DNA from: Streptomyces sp. NBC_01335 | GTDB lineage: Bacteria; Actinomycetota; Actinomycetes; Streptomycetales; Streptomycetaceae | DNA length: 64,000 bases | Reading direction: 5' to 3' | Assembly (NCBI RefSeq): GCF_035953295.1 | Contig: NZ_CP108370.1 | Coordinates: forward strand, 1,240,001-1,304,000 | Made by a program: the position numbers and the translations under genes | Notes under the pieces: generated by a model | Told to the model about the DNA's origin: nothing | Database searches by the model: none | What the model saw: the letters and a program-made list of their open reading frames with translations, nothing else | Shown: positions 42,621 through 52,416 of the stretch, in pieces | Layout of the letters: each line of letters begins with the position of its first letter | Numbering within the stretch: the first letter of the stretch is position 1

Positions 42621-43024
42621 GCCCCAAGTAAAACAGACGTAACAGAGCGCGGAACCGGCGCGTCCGCATAGCGGACTCCGGGACGGGGCCCGCCGCTTCT
42701 GACCGCGCCTCCGCAGCCACTTCCTCGTACACCTCGCTGACCTGCGTAAACGCGAGGGCGGGCCGGGCCCGACCGGACGGGGTCCGGGCCTTCGCCCGGT
42801 CCGGGCGCCTGTGGCGGACGCCACGGGGCCCGGCCCGGAGGCTCGTGTACCGGCCGCCGGGCGCTCGGGCTCACCGGCCGCCGGGCGCTCGCCTGCCGGC
42901 CGCCGGGCAGGAGCCGCCGGGCCTGGAGCGGCCGTCCAGGGGCCCGCCCCTCCGCTTTCGTATACGAGTGCCGGGAGCCGGGGCCGGAGGCGGGCACGGG
43001 GTCCGGCCGTAATACCCTCGGCTC
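42621..43024. other. Divergent intergenic region with GC-rich direct repeats
   Basis: 404 bases between the metN leader and the membrane gene at 43025. Besides the probable metN promoter it holds ccggccgccgggc three times (starts 42850, 42874, 42896). No gene-like frame is convincing. Confidence 0.4.
42850..42912. repeat. Three GC-rich direct repeats
   Basis: ccggccgccgggcgctcg occurs at 42850 and 42874, with a shortened third copy at 42896. Probably slippage products. Confidence 0.55.
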
Positions 43025-43384
43025 ATGCTCGACGCCCTGACGGTCACGCTCGCCGTGGCCGCGCTCGCCCTCGCCGCCTGGTGCGGATTCGCCGCATACC
43101 GGGACCAGCCGACCAAGGACTGGCACTTCATCGGTATGGCGGTCGTCACGCTGCTGGCGCTCGCCCAGCTGGTGGTGGGGATCGTGCAGCTGGCGCGCGG
43201 CGAGCGCCCGGACCAGGGCATGACGATCTTCATCTGCTATCTCATCGGCTGCTTCGCGGCCGTGCCCGCGGCCGGTTTCCTGTCGTTGACCGAGCGGACC
43301 CGCTGGGGCTCGGCGACGGTGGCCGCCGGCGCGGTGGTGCTGGCCGTGCTCGAAGTACGGCTCTACGACATCTGGGGAAACTGA
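43025..43384 (+). CDS. Small integral membrane protein (three to four helices)
   Basis: 119 residues with helices at about 2-24, 36-58, 66-85 and 95-112 and short loops. No family motif recognised. It ends one base before the next gene starts, so the two are surely cotranscribed. Only a weak ribosome binding site is visible before the ATG (taataccctcggctc). Confidence 0.72.
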   Translation: MLDALTVTLAVAALALAAWCGFAAYRDQPTKDWHFIGMAVVTLLALAQLVVGIVQLARGERPDQGMTIFICYLIGCFAAVPAAGFLSLTERTRWGSATVAAGAVVLAVLEVRLYDIWGN

Positions 43385-43385
43385 C

Positions 43386-43835
43386 GTGACCGACACCGAG
43401 CGCACCGAGACCCCGGCGTCGGCCGGAGCGACGGCGCAGAAGCCGTCGTTCGACCTGGGGACCGGCCCGGGACGCGTACTCGTCTGGTTCTACGGGGTGT
43501 TCACGGTCGCCGCCGCCTCGCGGGCGATCGTCCAGATCATCCTGGACTTCGGCAAGGCACCGCTGGCGTACGTGCTGTCGGCCGTCGCCGCCCTGGTGTA
43601 CGGGTTCATCACGTACTCCCTGGTGCGCGGCGGGGAGAAGGCCCGCCGGGCCGCCCTGGTCTGCTGCGCCGCCGAACTGACGGGCGTTCTGATCGTCGGT
43701 ACGTGGACGATGGTGGAGCCCTCCGCCTTCGCCGACGCCACCGTCTGGTCGGACTTCGGCATGGGCTACGTCTTCATCCCGGTGATCCTCCCGATCACCG
43801 GGCTGCTCTGGCTGCGCCGGGCCAAGCGCGCCTGA
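43386..43835 (+). CDS. Integral membrane protein (four helices)
   Basis: 149 residues, GTG start one base after the preceding stop. A 30-residue polar N-terminus precedes four helices (about 31-52, 57-77, 87-108, 120-143). GKAPLAYVLSAVAALVYGFITYSLVRGGEKARR is typical of a two-helix hairpin with basic cytoplasmic loop. Function unknown; probably acts with its cotranscribed neighbour. Confidence 0.72.
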   Translation: MTDTERTETPASAGATAQKPSFDLGTGPGRVLVWFYGVFTVAAASRAIVQIILDFGKAPLAYVLSAVAALVYGFITYSLVRGGEKARRAALVCCAAELTGVLIVGTWTMVEPSAFADATVWSDFGMGYVFIPVILPITGLLWLRRAKRA

Positions 43836-43960
43836 GACGGGCTCCGTTCCCGTGCCGTGCGCCCCGGCCGGATCGCGCGGTCCCGCCCTGCGCCGTGCAC
43901 CCGGGCGGGACTTCGCGTTCTCGACGGCCGACGGACGGGGAGTCGCCGGCCGGACACCAC

Positions 43961-44467
43961 CTACGCGCTCGCCAGGTACTCCTCGGCAGCCGCGACTTCC
44001 TTCTCCAGCAGGATCAGGCGTACGCCGTCCTCGCCCGTCTCCGCGCCGACCTGCGCGTATCCGGCGCGACGGTAGAGGCGCAGGTTGTTCTCGCTGCGGT
44101 GCCCGGTGTGCAGCCGGAAGCGGGTGGCGGCGCGCTCGGCCGTGAGTCCGGCCTCCGCCGCGCGCAGCAGCCGGGCCCCTAGGCCGTGGCCCTGGAGCCG
44201 GGGGTGGACGCAGAGTTTGGCGATCCTGCCGGTGCCGTCGTCCGCGGTGGATCCGCGGACCGCGCCGACGACCTCGTCGCCGAGCCGGGCCACGAAGACC
44301 AGGTCGGTGGCGAGTTCGGCCTGGACGGACTCCAGGGTCTGGACGAGCGGGTCGATCCGGTAGTTCCCGTAGAGCTCCGCCTCGCTCTGGAAACAGAGGT
44401 ACTGGAGCCTGAAGAGCTGTTCGGCGTCGTCCGGGGTCGCCGCCGAGATGATCACGCTCATGCCCAT
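43961..44467 (-). CDS. GNAT acetyltransferase
   Basis: 168 residues. Motif A is canonical (IAKLCVHPRLQGHGLGARLLRAAE) and motif B follows (FRLHTGHRSENNLRLYRRAGYAQVG). Single-domain GNAT of the small-molecule or protein type, acceptor unknown. GGAAGG lies eight bases before the ATG at 44467. It sits 37 bases downstream of the sigma factor gene and may share its transcript. Confidence 0.87.
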   Translation of the reverse strand: MGMSVIISAATPDDAEQLFRLQYLCFQSEAELYGNYRIDPLVQTLESVQAELATDLVFVARLGDEVVGAVRGSTADDGTGRIAKLCVHPRLQGHGLGARLLRAAEAGLTAERAATRFRLHTGHRSENNLRLYRRAGYAQVGAETGEDGVRLILLEKEVAAAEEYLASA

Positions 44468-44504
44468 GTGTGCATGCCTTCCGCTCACCTGATAGGCCGA
44501 TTGT

Positions 44505-45170
44505 CTAACGCACCCTTCCCCGCGCGCGGGGAGCGGCAACCTCCGCCGCGAGGATTATGCGAAGACATCCCAGACATCGGGAACGCATCGGCCCCAGACT
44601 CCCCTGTGACATACCCAACTCCCCCGCGATCTCGCGGTAGGTGCGGTCGCCCGGGTCGAGCAGTGCGGTCAGCAGTCCGGTGCAGCGGCCGGGCAGCCGG
44701 GCGACCGCCGCGCGCAACGCCCGCCGCTCGTCGGCGCCGAGGGTCGCGCGCTCGGGGCAGCTGTCCGGTCCGGCGTCGGGTCCCTCGTCCGCGTGCGGGT
44801 GTTCGCGCAGGGCGGCGCGGCGGGCCCGGCGGACATCGGCGCGTACGGTGTCGCGCACCCAGCGGGCCGGGTCGGGCAGTGCTGCGCCGGAGGCGAGGCG
44901 CTCCAGCAGCCGCAGCCAGACGGTCTGTTCGAGGTCGGCCGGGTCCGTTCCGGCCGCCGGCGACTCGGCCGTCACCTCGGCGCGGACCAGTGGATGCAGG
45001 GCCGTCAGCACCACGACGGTGTACGCGGTGGGAGCGGCCGGCCCTCGGTCGGTACGGTCGGCACGGCCGACAGCGCACGCGGCGCGGTGGTCGGCGCACG
45101 CGGCAGAGCGGTCGGCGCACGCGGCGCGATCGTCGGCAGGGGTAACGGCACGGTGGCCGGCGGGGATCAC
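44505..45170 (-). CDS. ECF-like sigma-70 family RNA polymerase sigma factor
   Basis: 221 residues from GTG at 45170, though the true start may be as far down as about 45016. Region 2 resembles ECF sigma factors (DPADLEQTVWLRLLERLASG, PARWVRDTVRADVRRARR) and region 4 has the helix-turn-helix DRTYREIAGELGMSQGSLGPMRSRCLGCL. Region 3 is absent. The first 30 residues contain three copies of a seven-residue unit (AACADHR-like), encoded by 21-bp tandem repeats. No anti-sigma gene is adjacent. Upstream of glpQ-related genes as in S. coelicolor, from memory. Confidence 0.82.
   Translation of the reverse strand: MIPAGHRAVTPADDRAACADRSAACADHRAACAVGRADRTDRGPAAPTAYTVVVLTALHPLVRAEVTAESPAAGTDPADLEQTVWLRLLERLASGAALPDPARWVRDTVRADVRRARRAALREHPHADEGPDAGPDSCPERATLGADERRALRAAVARLPGRCTGLLTALLDPGDRTYREIAGELGMSQGSLGPMRSRCLGCLRIILAAEVAAPRARGRVR
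45071..45133 (-). repeat. 21-bp tandem repeat, three copies
   Basis: Units 45071-45091, 45092-45112 and 45113-45133 share cgcacgcggc at the same phase and encode A-A-C-A-D/V-x-R in the sigma factor frame. Confidence 0.7.
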
Positions 45171-45344
45171 GCCCGCTCAACGCGCCCCACGCGCGGCTGG
45201 TTGCCGTACGCGGGAAGTCCCACCCGACCGGGGCACGGCGGGCATTGCGCTGACGCGGCCCCGTGAGGATGGCGCGCCCCCGTGAGGCGAGGCGGCCCCG
45301 TGAGGCGGACCGACATGCGTGCCCCGGTCGGGCGGAGGGGCCCG

Positions 45345-46532
45345 TCAGGCGCGGCGGGCGTCGGCCGCCGCGAGGAGCGCGGTGTCGGCGTTGTCGGAGA
45401 AGATGCCGTCGATGCCCGTGGCGAAGTACGCGCGGAAGGCTCCGAAGGCGTCCCCGTAGGCGTTGGGGTCGGTGCCCCGGCGGAACTCGGACGGCAGGAA
45501 GGTGTTCTCGTTGCGCATCGTGTACGGGTGCAGGATCAGCCCCTGCGCGTGCGCGTCCCGGACCAGCGTGGTCGGGGCGGCGAGGCGGCCGGCGGAGTCC
45601 CTGGGGACGACCAGGTCGAGGGTGGGGCCGATGCCCTGGGCGAAGGTGGCCATCCACTTCAGGCCGGCCGGGGTGACGAGGTCGGCGACGGTGCGCGGGT
45701 CGCCCGCCTCGGTGAAGTCCCAGGGGCGGGAGTTCGCGCCGCCGAGCAGCACGATGCGCGGGGTGGAGACCAGCCGGGAGAGCCGCCGCACGGAGTCGGG
45801 CTCGAAGGACTGGAGGATGAGGGCGGCGTCGGCGCGGTCGCGCCCGTACCGGCGCAGCAGCTTGGCGAGCGGCTCCTCCAGGGCGAGCCCGAGGCCCCGG
45901 AAGTACGAGGGGTGCTTGGTCTCGGTGTAGAGCCAGACCGGCTTGCCGCGCTTGCGGCCCTCGGCTTCGGCCCAGCGCAGGACCTCTTCGAAGGTGGGGA
46001 TCTCCCAGCGGCCGTCGTAGAGGGTGTTCTTCTGGCGGTTGCCGGGGATGCGCTCGGTGGCCCTCAGGGTCTTCAGCTCGGCGAGGGTGAAGTCCTCGGT
46101 GAACCAGCCGGTGAGCGCGACCCCGTCGACCGTCTTGGTGGTCCTGCGGCCCGCGAACTCGGGGTGGGAGGCGACGTCGGTGGTGCCGCTGATGTCGTTC
46201 TCGTGGCGGCAGACGAGGTGGCCGTCCTTGGTCGGGACGACGTCCTGCTCCACGATGTCCGCGCCGAGGTCCAGGGCGAGCTGGTAGGAGCCGAGGGTGT
46301 GCTCGGGGCGGTAGCCGCTGGCGCCCCGGTGCCCGACGACGGTGGGGACGGGCAGGTCCCGCAGCGAGCGGCCGTCGCTCTTGCGCCCGGCGCTCTTGCG
46401 CGTGTCGTCGTCACGGCCGCGTTCGGCGGCCTCGGCGGTACCGGCGGCCGACAGCCCGATCGCGGTCGTTCCGAGCAGCGCGGCTCCGAGCAGCGCCCGG
46501 CGGCCGGGGCTCTTGCGCGTACGCTCTGTCAT
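45345..46532 (-). CDS. glpQ: Secreted glycerophosphodiester phosphodiesterase
   Basis: 395 residues. Twin-arginine-type signal (SPGRRALLGAALLGTTAIGLSAAGTAEA) for Tat export. GDPD catalytic motifs: GHRGASGYRPEHT, VEQDVVPTKDGHLVCRHE, VWLYTETKHPSYF, and IDGIFSDNADT at the end. It hydrolyses glycerophosphodiesters such as deacylated phospholipids or teichoic acid fragments to glycerol-3-phosphate, a phosphate source. GAGGAG precedes the ATG at 46532. I looked for PHO-box GTTCA repeats upstream and saw none clear. Confidence 0.94.
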   Translation of the reverse strand: MTERTRKSPGRRALLGAALLGTTAIGLSAAGTAEAAERGRDDDTRKSAGRKSDGRSLRDLPVPTVVGHRGASGYRPEHTLGSYQLALDLGADIVEQDVVPTKDGHLVCRHENDISGTTDVASHPEFAGRRTTKTVDGVALTGWFTEDFTLAELKTLRATERIPGNRQKNTLYDGRWEIPTFEEVLRWAEAEGRKRGKPVWLYTETKHPSYFRGLGLALEEPLAKLLRRYGRDRADAALILQSFEPDSVRRLSRLVSTPRIVLLGGANSRPWDFTEAGDPRTVADLVTPAGLKWMATFAQGIGPTLDLVVPRDSAGRLAAPTTLVRDAHAQGLILHPYTMRNENTFLPSEFRRGTDPNAYGDAFGAFRAYFATGIDGIFSDNADTALLAAADARRA

Positions 46533-46773
46533 GGACGCTCCTCGCATGTGATGTTCGGCGGCTGCACCGGGCTCCGGCGCGGCCCCGAGCGTAGGCAGCG
46601 GTGCCGTACTGCGGACGGCGCGCGGGCCAACGCACGGCTAACACATGTCAACACTGCGTATCCAGTGCGTGAACCCGATGTGCGGTCGGCGGGTCGCCGC
46701 GAGTATCGTCCTCACCTGCACAGACCATCGCGTCACCGCCCCGGCCGGCCCGGCCACGACCCCGGAGGAACCG

Positions 46774-47445
46774 TTGTCCCGTCTCACGGTCATCAAGGCA
46801 GTGCTCGGACCGATCCTGCGCCTGATGTTCCGGCCTCAGATCGAGGGCGCCGAGAACATCCCCGGAGACGGTCCGGTGATCCTCGCGGGCAACCACCTCA
46901 CCTTCATCGACTCGTTGATCATGCCGATCTGCTGCGACCGGCCGGTGTACTACATCGGCAAGGACGAGTACGTCACCGGCAAGGGCATCAAGGGCCGCAT
47001 GATGGCCTGGTTCTTCACCGGCAGCGGCATGATCCCGGTGGACCGCGACGGCGGCCGGGGCGGTGTCGCGGCGCTGATGACGGGCCGCCGGGTGCTGGAC
47101 GAGGGCGGCGCCTTCGCCATCTACCCGGAGGGCACCCGCTCCCCCGACGGCCGGCTCTACCGGGGGCGTACGGGCATCGCCCGCCTGACTCTGATGACGG
47201 GGGCGCCGGTGGTCCCGTTCGCGATGATCGGCACGGACAAGCTCCAGCCGGGCGGCGCGGGCATCCCCAAGCCGGGCAAGGTCACGGTCCGTTTCGGTGA
47301 GCCGATGGAGTTCTCCCGGTACGAGGGCATGGACCGCGACCGCTATGTGCTGCGCGCGGTGACGGACTCGGTGATGTCCGAGGTCATGCGCCTCTCCGGC
47401 CAGGAGTACGTGGACATGTACGCGACGAAGGCGAAGGCCGCGTAG
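46774..47445 (+). CDS. 1-acyl-sn-glycerol-3-phosphate acyltransferase (PlsC type)
   Basis: 223 residues from a TTG start that has GGAGG five bases upstream; the frame is open back to 46645 but without such a site. PlsC motifs: GNHLTFIDS (the NHx4D box), YPEGTRSPDG (motif III), and VVPFAMIGTDK. It transfers a fatty acyl chain to lysophosphatidate or a related lysolipid at the inner membrane. Followed by a classic T-tract terminator. Confidence 0.9.
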   Translation: MSRLTVIKAVLGPILRLMFRPQIEGAENIPGDGPVILAGNHLTFIDSLIMPICCDRPVYYIGKDEYVTGKGIKGRMMAWFFTGSGMIPVDRDGGRGGVAALMTGRRVLDEGGAFAIYPEGTRSPDGRLYRGRTGIARLTLMTGAPVVPFAMIGTDKLQPGGAGIPKPGKVTVRFGEPMEFSRYEGMDRDRYVLRAVTDSVMSEVMRLSGQEYVDMYATKAKAA

Positions 47446-47461
47446 CAGTACGGGCTTCCGG

Positions 47462-47502
47462 GCCCGCCACCCCGACGGAGTTGCTCCTCCGGGGTGGCGG
47501 GC
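47462..47502 (+). terminator. Rho-independent terminator
   Basis: gcccgccacccc (47462-47473) pairs with 47491-47502 and is followed by TTTTT; a smaller cggag/ctccg stem extends it inside the loop. Confidence 0.9.
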
Positions 47503-47585
47503 TTTTTCGCGTACCCGGGCGGCCGCCGGGGCCCGACGGCCGTACTTCGTTACCGCTCCGGGCCGCCGGGCGGCAGCATGGGGGC

Positions 47586-48095
47586 ATGGGCACCAAGCCG
47601 CTGCTGCTGATCGACATCGACGGTCCGCTCAACCCCTACCTGGCGCTGTCCAGGCCGCGGAACCCGGAGGGGTACCGGCGCCTGCGGACGCGTCCTACGG
47701 GGTGGGAGATGGGGCAGGGCCTGCCGGTACTGCTCAATCCGGCGCACGGCGGCGAACTGCTGGCACTGGCGGACCGGTACGAACTGGTCTGGGCGACCAC
47801 CTGGAAGGACGAGGCCAACCAGTGGGTCGGGCCGCCGCTGGGGCTGCCGCCGCTGCCGTTCGTCGACTGGCCGGTGGTGGGCGGGAGCACGGGCGACGGG
47901 GTCTTCTGGAAGACACCGCACGTCGTGGCGTACGCGGCCGGGCGGCCGTTCGCCTGGATCGACGACGAGGTCGGCGAGCCGGACCGGGCGTGGGTGGCGG
48001 CCCACCACCCCGGCCCGGCGCTGCTGCGGCAGATCGATCCCGCGATCGGCCTGGAGCGGCGGGACTTCGACGCGCTGGCCGCCTGGGCCGCCTGA
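47586..48095 (+). CDS. HAD-like hydrolase domain protein
   Basis: 169 residues. The N-terminal LLLIDIDGPLNP is a HAD motif I (nucleophile and acid Asp pair), YELVWATTWKDEAN fits motif II (T), WKTPHVVAYAAG may supply the lysine and FAWIDDEVGEPD is motif IV (Asp pair). Short for the family and of the HAD-related type common in actinobacteria. Substrate unknown. Convergent with the aldo/keto reductase gene. Confidence 0.78.
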   Translation: MGTKPLLLIDIDGPLNPYLALSRPRNPEGYRRLRTRPTGWEMGQGLPVLLNPAHGGELLALADRYELVWATTWKDEANQWVGPPLGLPPLPFVDWPVVGGSTGDGVFWKTPHVVAYAAGRPFAWIDDEVGEPDRAWVAAHHPGPALLRQIDPAIGLERRDFDALAAWAA

Positions 48096-48135
48096 GGCGC
48101 GTCCGGCGCGGGGCGGCCGTCGGCTCCGGGGGCCG

Positions 48136-49107
48136 TCAGCTCCAGGGGAGGGCGGCCCGGTACCGCCAGTACGCCTCCGGGTCCTCCACGAGGCTGCCGA
48201 ACCGGGCGCGTTCCTCCTCGTCGAGGTCGAGCGTGACGGCGTGCAGGTTGCCGGAGAGCTGGCCGACCGTGGCGGCGCCGGAGAGGACGACCCCGGCCCA
48301 GGGCTGGTGGAGCACATGGGCGAGGGCCACCGCGTCGCTGCCGAGTTCGCGGTCGAGGGCGATCTCGCGGATCAGCGCCGGGGCCTGTGTACCGGCCAGC
48401 CGTCCGTTCGCCATGCCCTCCTTGACGATCACCGTGAGTCCGGCTTCGTGGGCCTCGGCGAGCGCCGGGCCCGCCGAGGTCTCCAGGGCGTTGAAGGTGG
48501 CCTGGACGGTACGGAAGAGGGGTTCACCGTCGACCGTGACGGCGAGGGCCGCGAGGATGGCGTCCTTCTGGCCGGGGCCGCTGGTGGAGAGGCCGATGGT
48601 GACGCCCTCGGCGGCCAGGTCGGCGAGCCGGGCGTGGAGTTCCTTGTCGGTGAGGGCCGGGCTGTCGGCGGTCACCGAGTGGATCTGGTAGAGGTCGAGC
48701 CGGTCGCCGAGGAGGGCGCGGGTCTCCGCGCGCTGGCGGTCGAAGGTGGCCACCCCGTGGTCCTTGACCTCGTGGGCCTCGGCCTTCACGGACCAGTCGG
48801 CGGTGTAGGTGTAGCCCCATTTGCTGCCGACCACCACGTCGGTGAGGGCGGGACGGGCGGTCAGCCACTCGGCGAGGAACGCCTCGGAGCGGCCGTAGGA
48901 CCGGGCCGCGTCGATGTAGCGGACGCCCTGGGCGTAGGCCGCGTCCAGGAGTTCGTGGGTGCGGTCGCGCAGGGCGTCGGGGGTGCGGTCCTCGGGCAGG
49001 TCGAGGTCGCGGTGGAGGTTGATGTAGCCGGGCCTGCCGACGGCGGCGAGGCCGAGCCCGATGTGGGCGGTCGAGGCGGTGGCCGCGGTCAGGCGGTCGA
49101 ATGGCAT
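48136..49107 (-). CDS. Aldo/keto reductase
   Basis: 323 residues. TIM-barrel reductase motifs: GVRYIDAARSYGRSEAFLAEWL (catalytic Asp and Tyr), VVVGSKWGYTY (Lys), DLYQIHSV (His), and VALAHVLHQPWAGVVLSGAATVGQLSGNL for NADPH binding. The central region has a slightly atypical insertion with EVKDHGVATFDRQRAETRALLGDRL. GAGGAG precedes the ATG at 49107. Reduces a carbonyl of unknown identity using NADPH. Confidence 0.88.
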   Translation of the reverse strand: MPFDRLTAATASTAHIGLGLAAVGRPGYINLHRDLDLPEDRTPDALRDRTHELLDAAYAQGVRYIDAARSYGRSEAFLAEWLTARPALTDVVVGSKWGYTYTADWSVKAEAHEVKDHGVATFDRQRAETRALLGDRLDLYQIHSVTADSPALTDKELHARLADLAAEGVTIGLSTSGPGQKDAILAALAVTVDGEPLFRTVQATFNALETSAGPALAEAHEAGLTVIVKEGMANGRLAGTQAPALIREIALDRELGSDAVALAHVLHQPWAGVVLSGAATVGQLSGNLHAVTLDLDEEERARFGSLVEDPEAYWRYRAALPWS

Positions 49108-49259
49108 CGCGGGCTCCTCGTGGTCCGGGGGCGGTGCTTCACCCTTCCCCGTCAACCTAGCCCGCGACGCCGTTCGTACACCTCGGACCCACCCGGGAGG
49201 TCCCGGCCGGGACGCGCGGTCCGGACCGGGCGGGCGGTCCCGGCCCGGACGGGGGCCGG

Positions 49260-50910
<1,651 letters not shown>

Positions 50911-50967
50911 CGCTGCTGGTGGTGGGCGCCCCGGCCGGCCGCCACACCCGCGCCGGGGCGGGATGCC

Positions 50968-52197
50968 TCAGGCCGGGGAGGTGGCTGACGCCGCTTCAAC
51001 GGTCCACGCCTGCCAGGGGGTACGGGCCGCGATCGCCGCCCGCCACGGGCGCAGCACCCTCGGGGGCGTGTCCACCGCCACCACCCCGGTCAGGAGGCGG
51101 CCGGTGCGGTAGGCGACGACGAAGGGGCCGCCGCCCATGTCCCCGTCGACGACGCGGGCCTCGTCGTGGCCGCCCAGGTGCCCGTAGGCCTGGATCCTCA
51201 GCCCGTACTGGTCGGACCAGAAGTAGGGGACGGGTGCGAACGGTCTGGCGCGGCCGGGGTCCAGCAGGTTGCGGGCCGCGGCCATGCCCTGCTCGGCGGC
51301 GTTCGTACGGTGCTCGATCCGCATGGCGGTGCCGAAGAGCGGGTTGTGCCACCGGGCCACGTCACCTGCGGCGTGGATGCCGGGGGCGGCGGCGCAGTAC
51401 GCGTCGCAGCCCACCCCGTCGGTCAGGTCGAGACCGCTGCCGCCGAGCCACTCGGTGTTGGGCCGGGAGCCGATGGCGACCAGTACGTCGTCGGCCTCGA
51501 CCTGTGTCCCGTCGGACAGGTGCACCGCCGCGGCCCGGCCCCCGGCGGTCCTGATCCCGGTGACCTTCGTGCCGGTTCTCAGGTCCACGCCGTGGTCGCG
51601 GTGGATCCGGGCCACGTGGGCACCGAGCCGGCGGCCGAGGAGAGGGGCGAGCGGGACGTCGGCGGGCTCGACGAGGGTGACGGCGGCCCCGAGAAGGCGT
51701 GCCGCGGCGGCCGCTTCCGTACCGAGGAACCCGGCGCCCACCACGACCAGCCGGCCGCCGGACGCCAGGCGGTCGCGCAGCGCCAGGGCGTCCTCCAGGT
51801 CGCGCAGGACGTGGACGCCCGGCGTGCCGCACTCCGGGAGGCGGCGGGGCCGGACTCCGGTGGCGACGACCAGGTTGTCGTAGCGGAGTTCGGTGCCGTC
51901 GGCGAGGGTCACCGTGCGTGCGGCCGGGGAGAGGGCGGTGGCGGCGGCCCCGAGCCGCAGGTCCAGCCCGAGAGCGTCCAGGTCCTCGGGCCGGCGCAGC
52001 CGCAGGCGGTCGGCCTGCCACGCTCCGGTGAGGATCTGCTTCGACAGCGGCGGCCGGTCGTAGGGCGGGTGCGCCTCCTCTCCCACGAGCGTGAGGGAAC
52101 CGTCGAACCCCTCGCGCCGCAGGGTCTCGGCGGCCGAAAGACCTGCCGCCGACGCACCCACCACCACGATGCGGCGCGGTGGCGCCGCCGCCGTCAC
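50968..52197 (-). CDS. FAD-dependent ferredoxin reductase
   Basis: 409 residues. Two dinucleotide folds: RIVVVGASAAGLSAAETLRREG for FAD and GGRLVVVGAGFLGTEAAAAARLLG for NAD(P)H, plus PPYDRPPLSK and the FAD-binding ending GIHAAGDVARWHNPLFG. It passes electrons from NAD(P)H to the ferredoxin encoded just upstream, for the cytochrome P450. GTG at 52197 overlaps the ferredoxin stop (GTGA) and has GGAGG upstream. Confidence 0.93.
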   Translation of the reverse strand: MTAAAPPRRIVVVGASAAGLSAAETLRREGFDGSLTLVGEEAHPPYDRPPLSKQILTGAWQADRLRLRRPEDLDALGLDLRLGAAATALSPAARTVTLADGTELRYDNLVVATGVRPRRLPECGTPGVHVLRDLEDALALRDRLASGGRLVVVGAGFLGTEAAAAARLLGAAVTLVEPADVPLAPLLGRRLGAHVARIHRDHGVDLRTGTKVTGIRTAGGRAAAVHLSDGTQVEADDVLVAIGSRPNTEWLGGSGLDLTDGVGCDAYCAAAPGIHAAGDVARWHNPLFGTAMRIEHRTNAAEQGMAAARNLLDPGRARPFAPVPYFWSDQYGLRIQAYGHLGGHDEARVVDGDMGGGPFVVAYRTGRLLTGVVAVDTPPRVLRPWRAAIAARTPWQAWTVEAASATSPA

Positions 52198-52391
52198 TCC
52201 TCTTCCTCCACCCAGATCGCCGCGGCCGGGCAGACCGCCACGGACTCCTTCACGTCCTCGTGGTGCGCGGCCTCCGGCCGGTCGACGAGGATCCGGACGA
52301 TGCCGTCGTCGTCCTGGTCGAAGACCGCCGGGGCCGCCAGAACACACTGCCCGGACGCGACACACTTGGGCTGGTCGACTTTGACACGCAT
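52194..52391 (-). CDS. [3Fe-4S] ferredoxin, P450 partner
   Basis: 65 residues, very acidic at the C-terminus. Three cysteine ligands (C10, C16 and C53) with CVASGQCVLAAP and AVCPAAAI; the missing fourth Cys is the mark of single-cluster [3Fe-4S] ferredoxins that serve bacterial P450s. Lies 25 bases downstream of the P450 stop codon. Confidence 0.95.
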   Translation of the reverse strand: MRVKVDQPKCVASGQCVLAAPAVFDQDDDGIVRILVDRPEAAHHEDVKESVAVCPAAAIWVEEEE

Positions 52392-52416
52392 GCGCTTCTC
52401 GATTCTGTGGTCGGTA

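Noticed and set aside
45255..45308. Direct repeats of ccccgtgagg between sigma gene and glpQ
   Set aside because: Short, imperfect and in GC-rich sequence; compatible with chance or slippage and without a gene-related position.
46533..46773. PHO box upstream of glpQ
   Set aside because: PhoP boxes need GTTCA-type direct repeats at 11-bp spacing; none is clear here.
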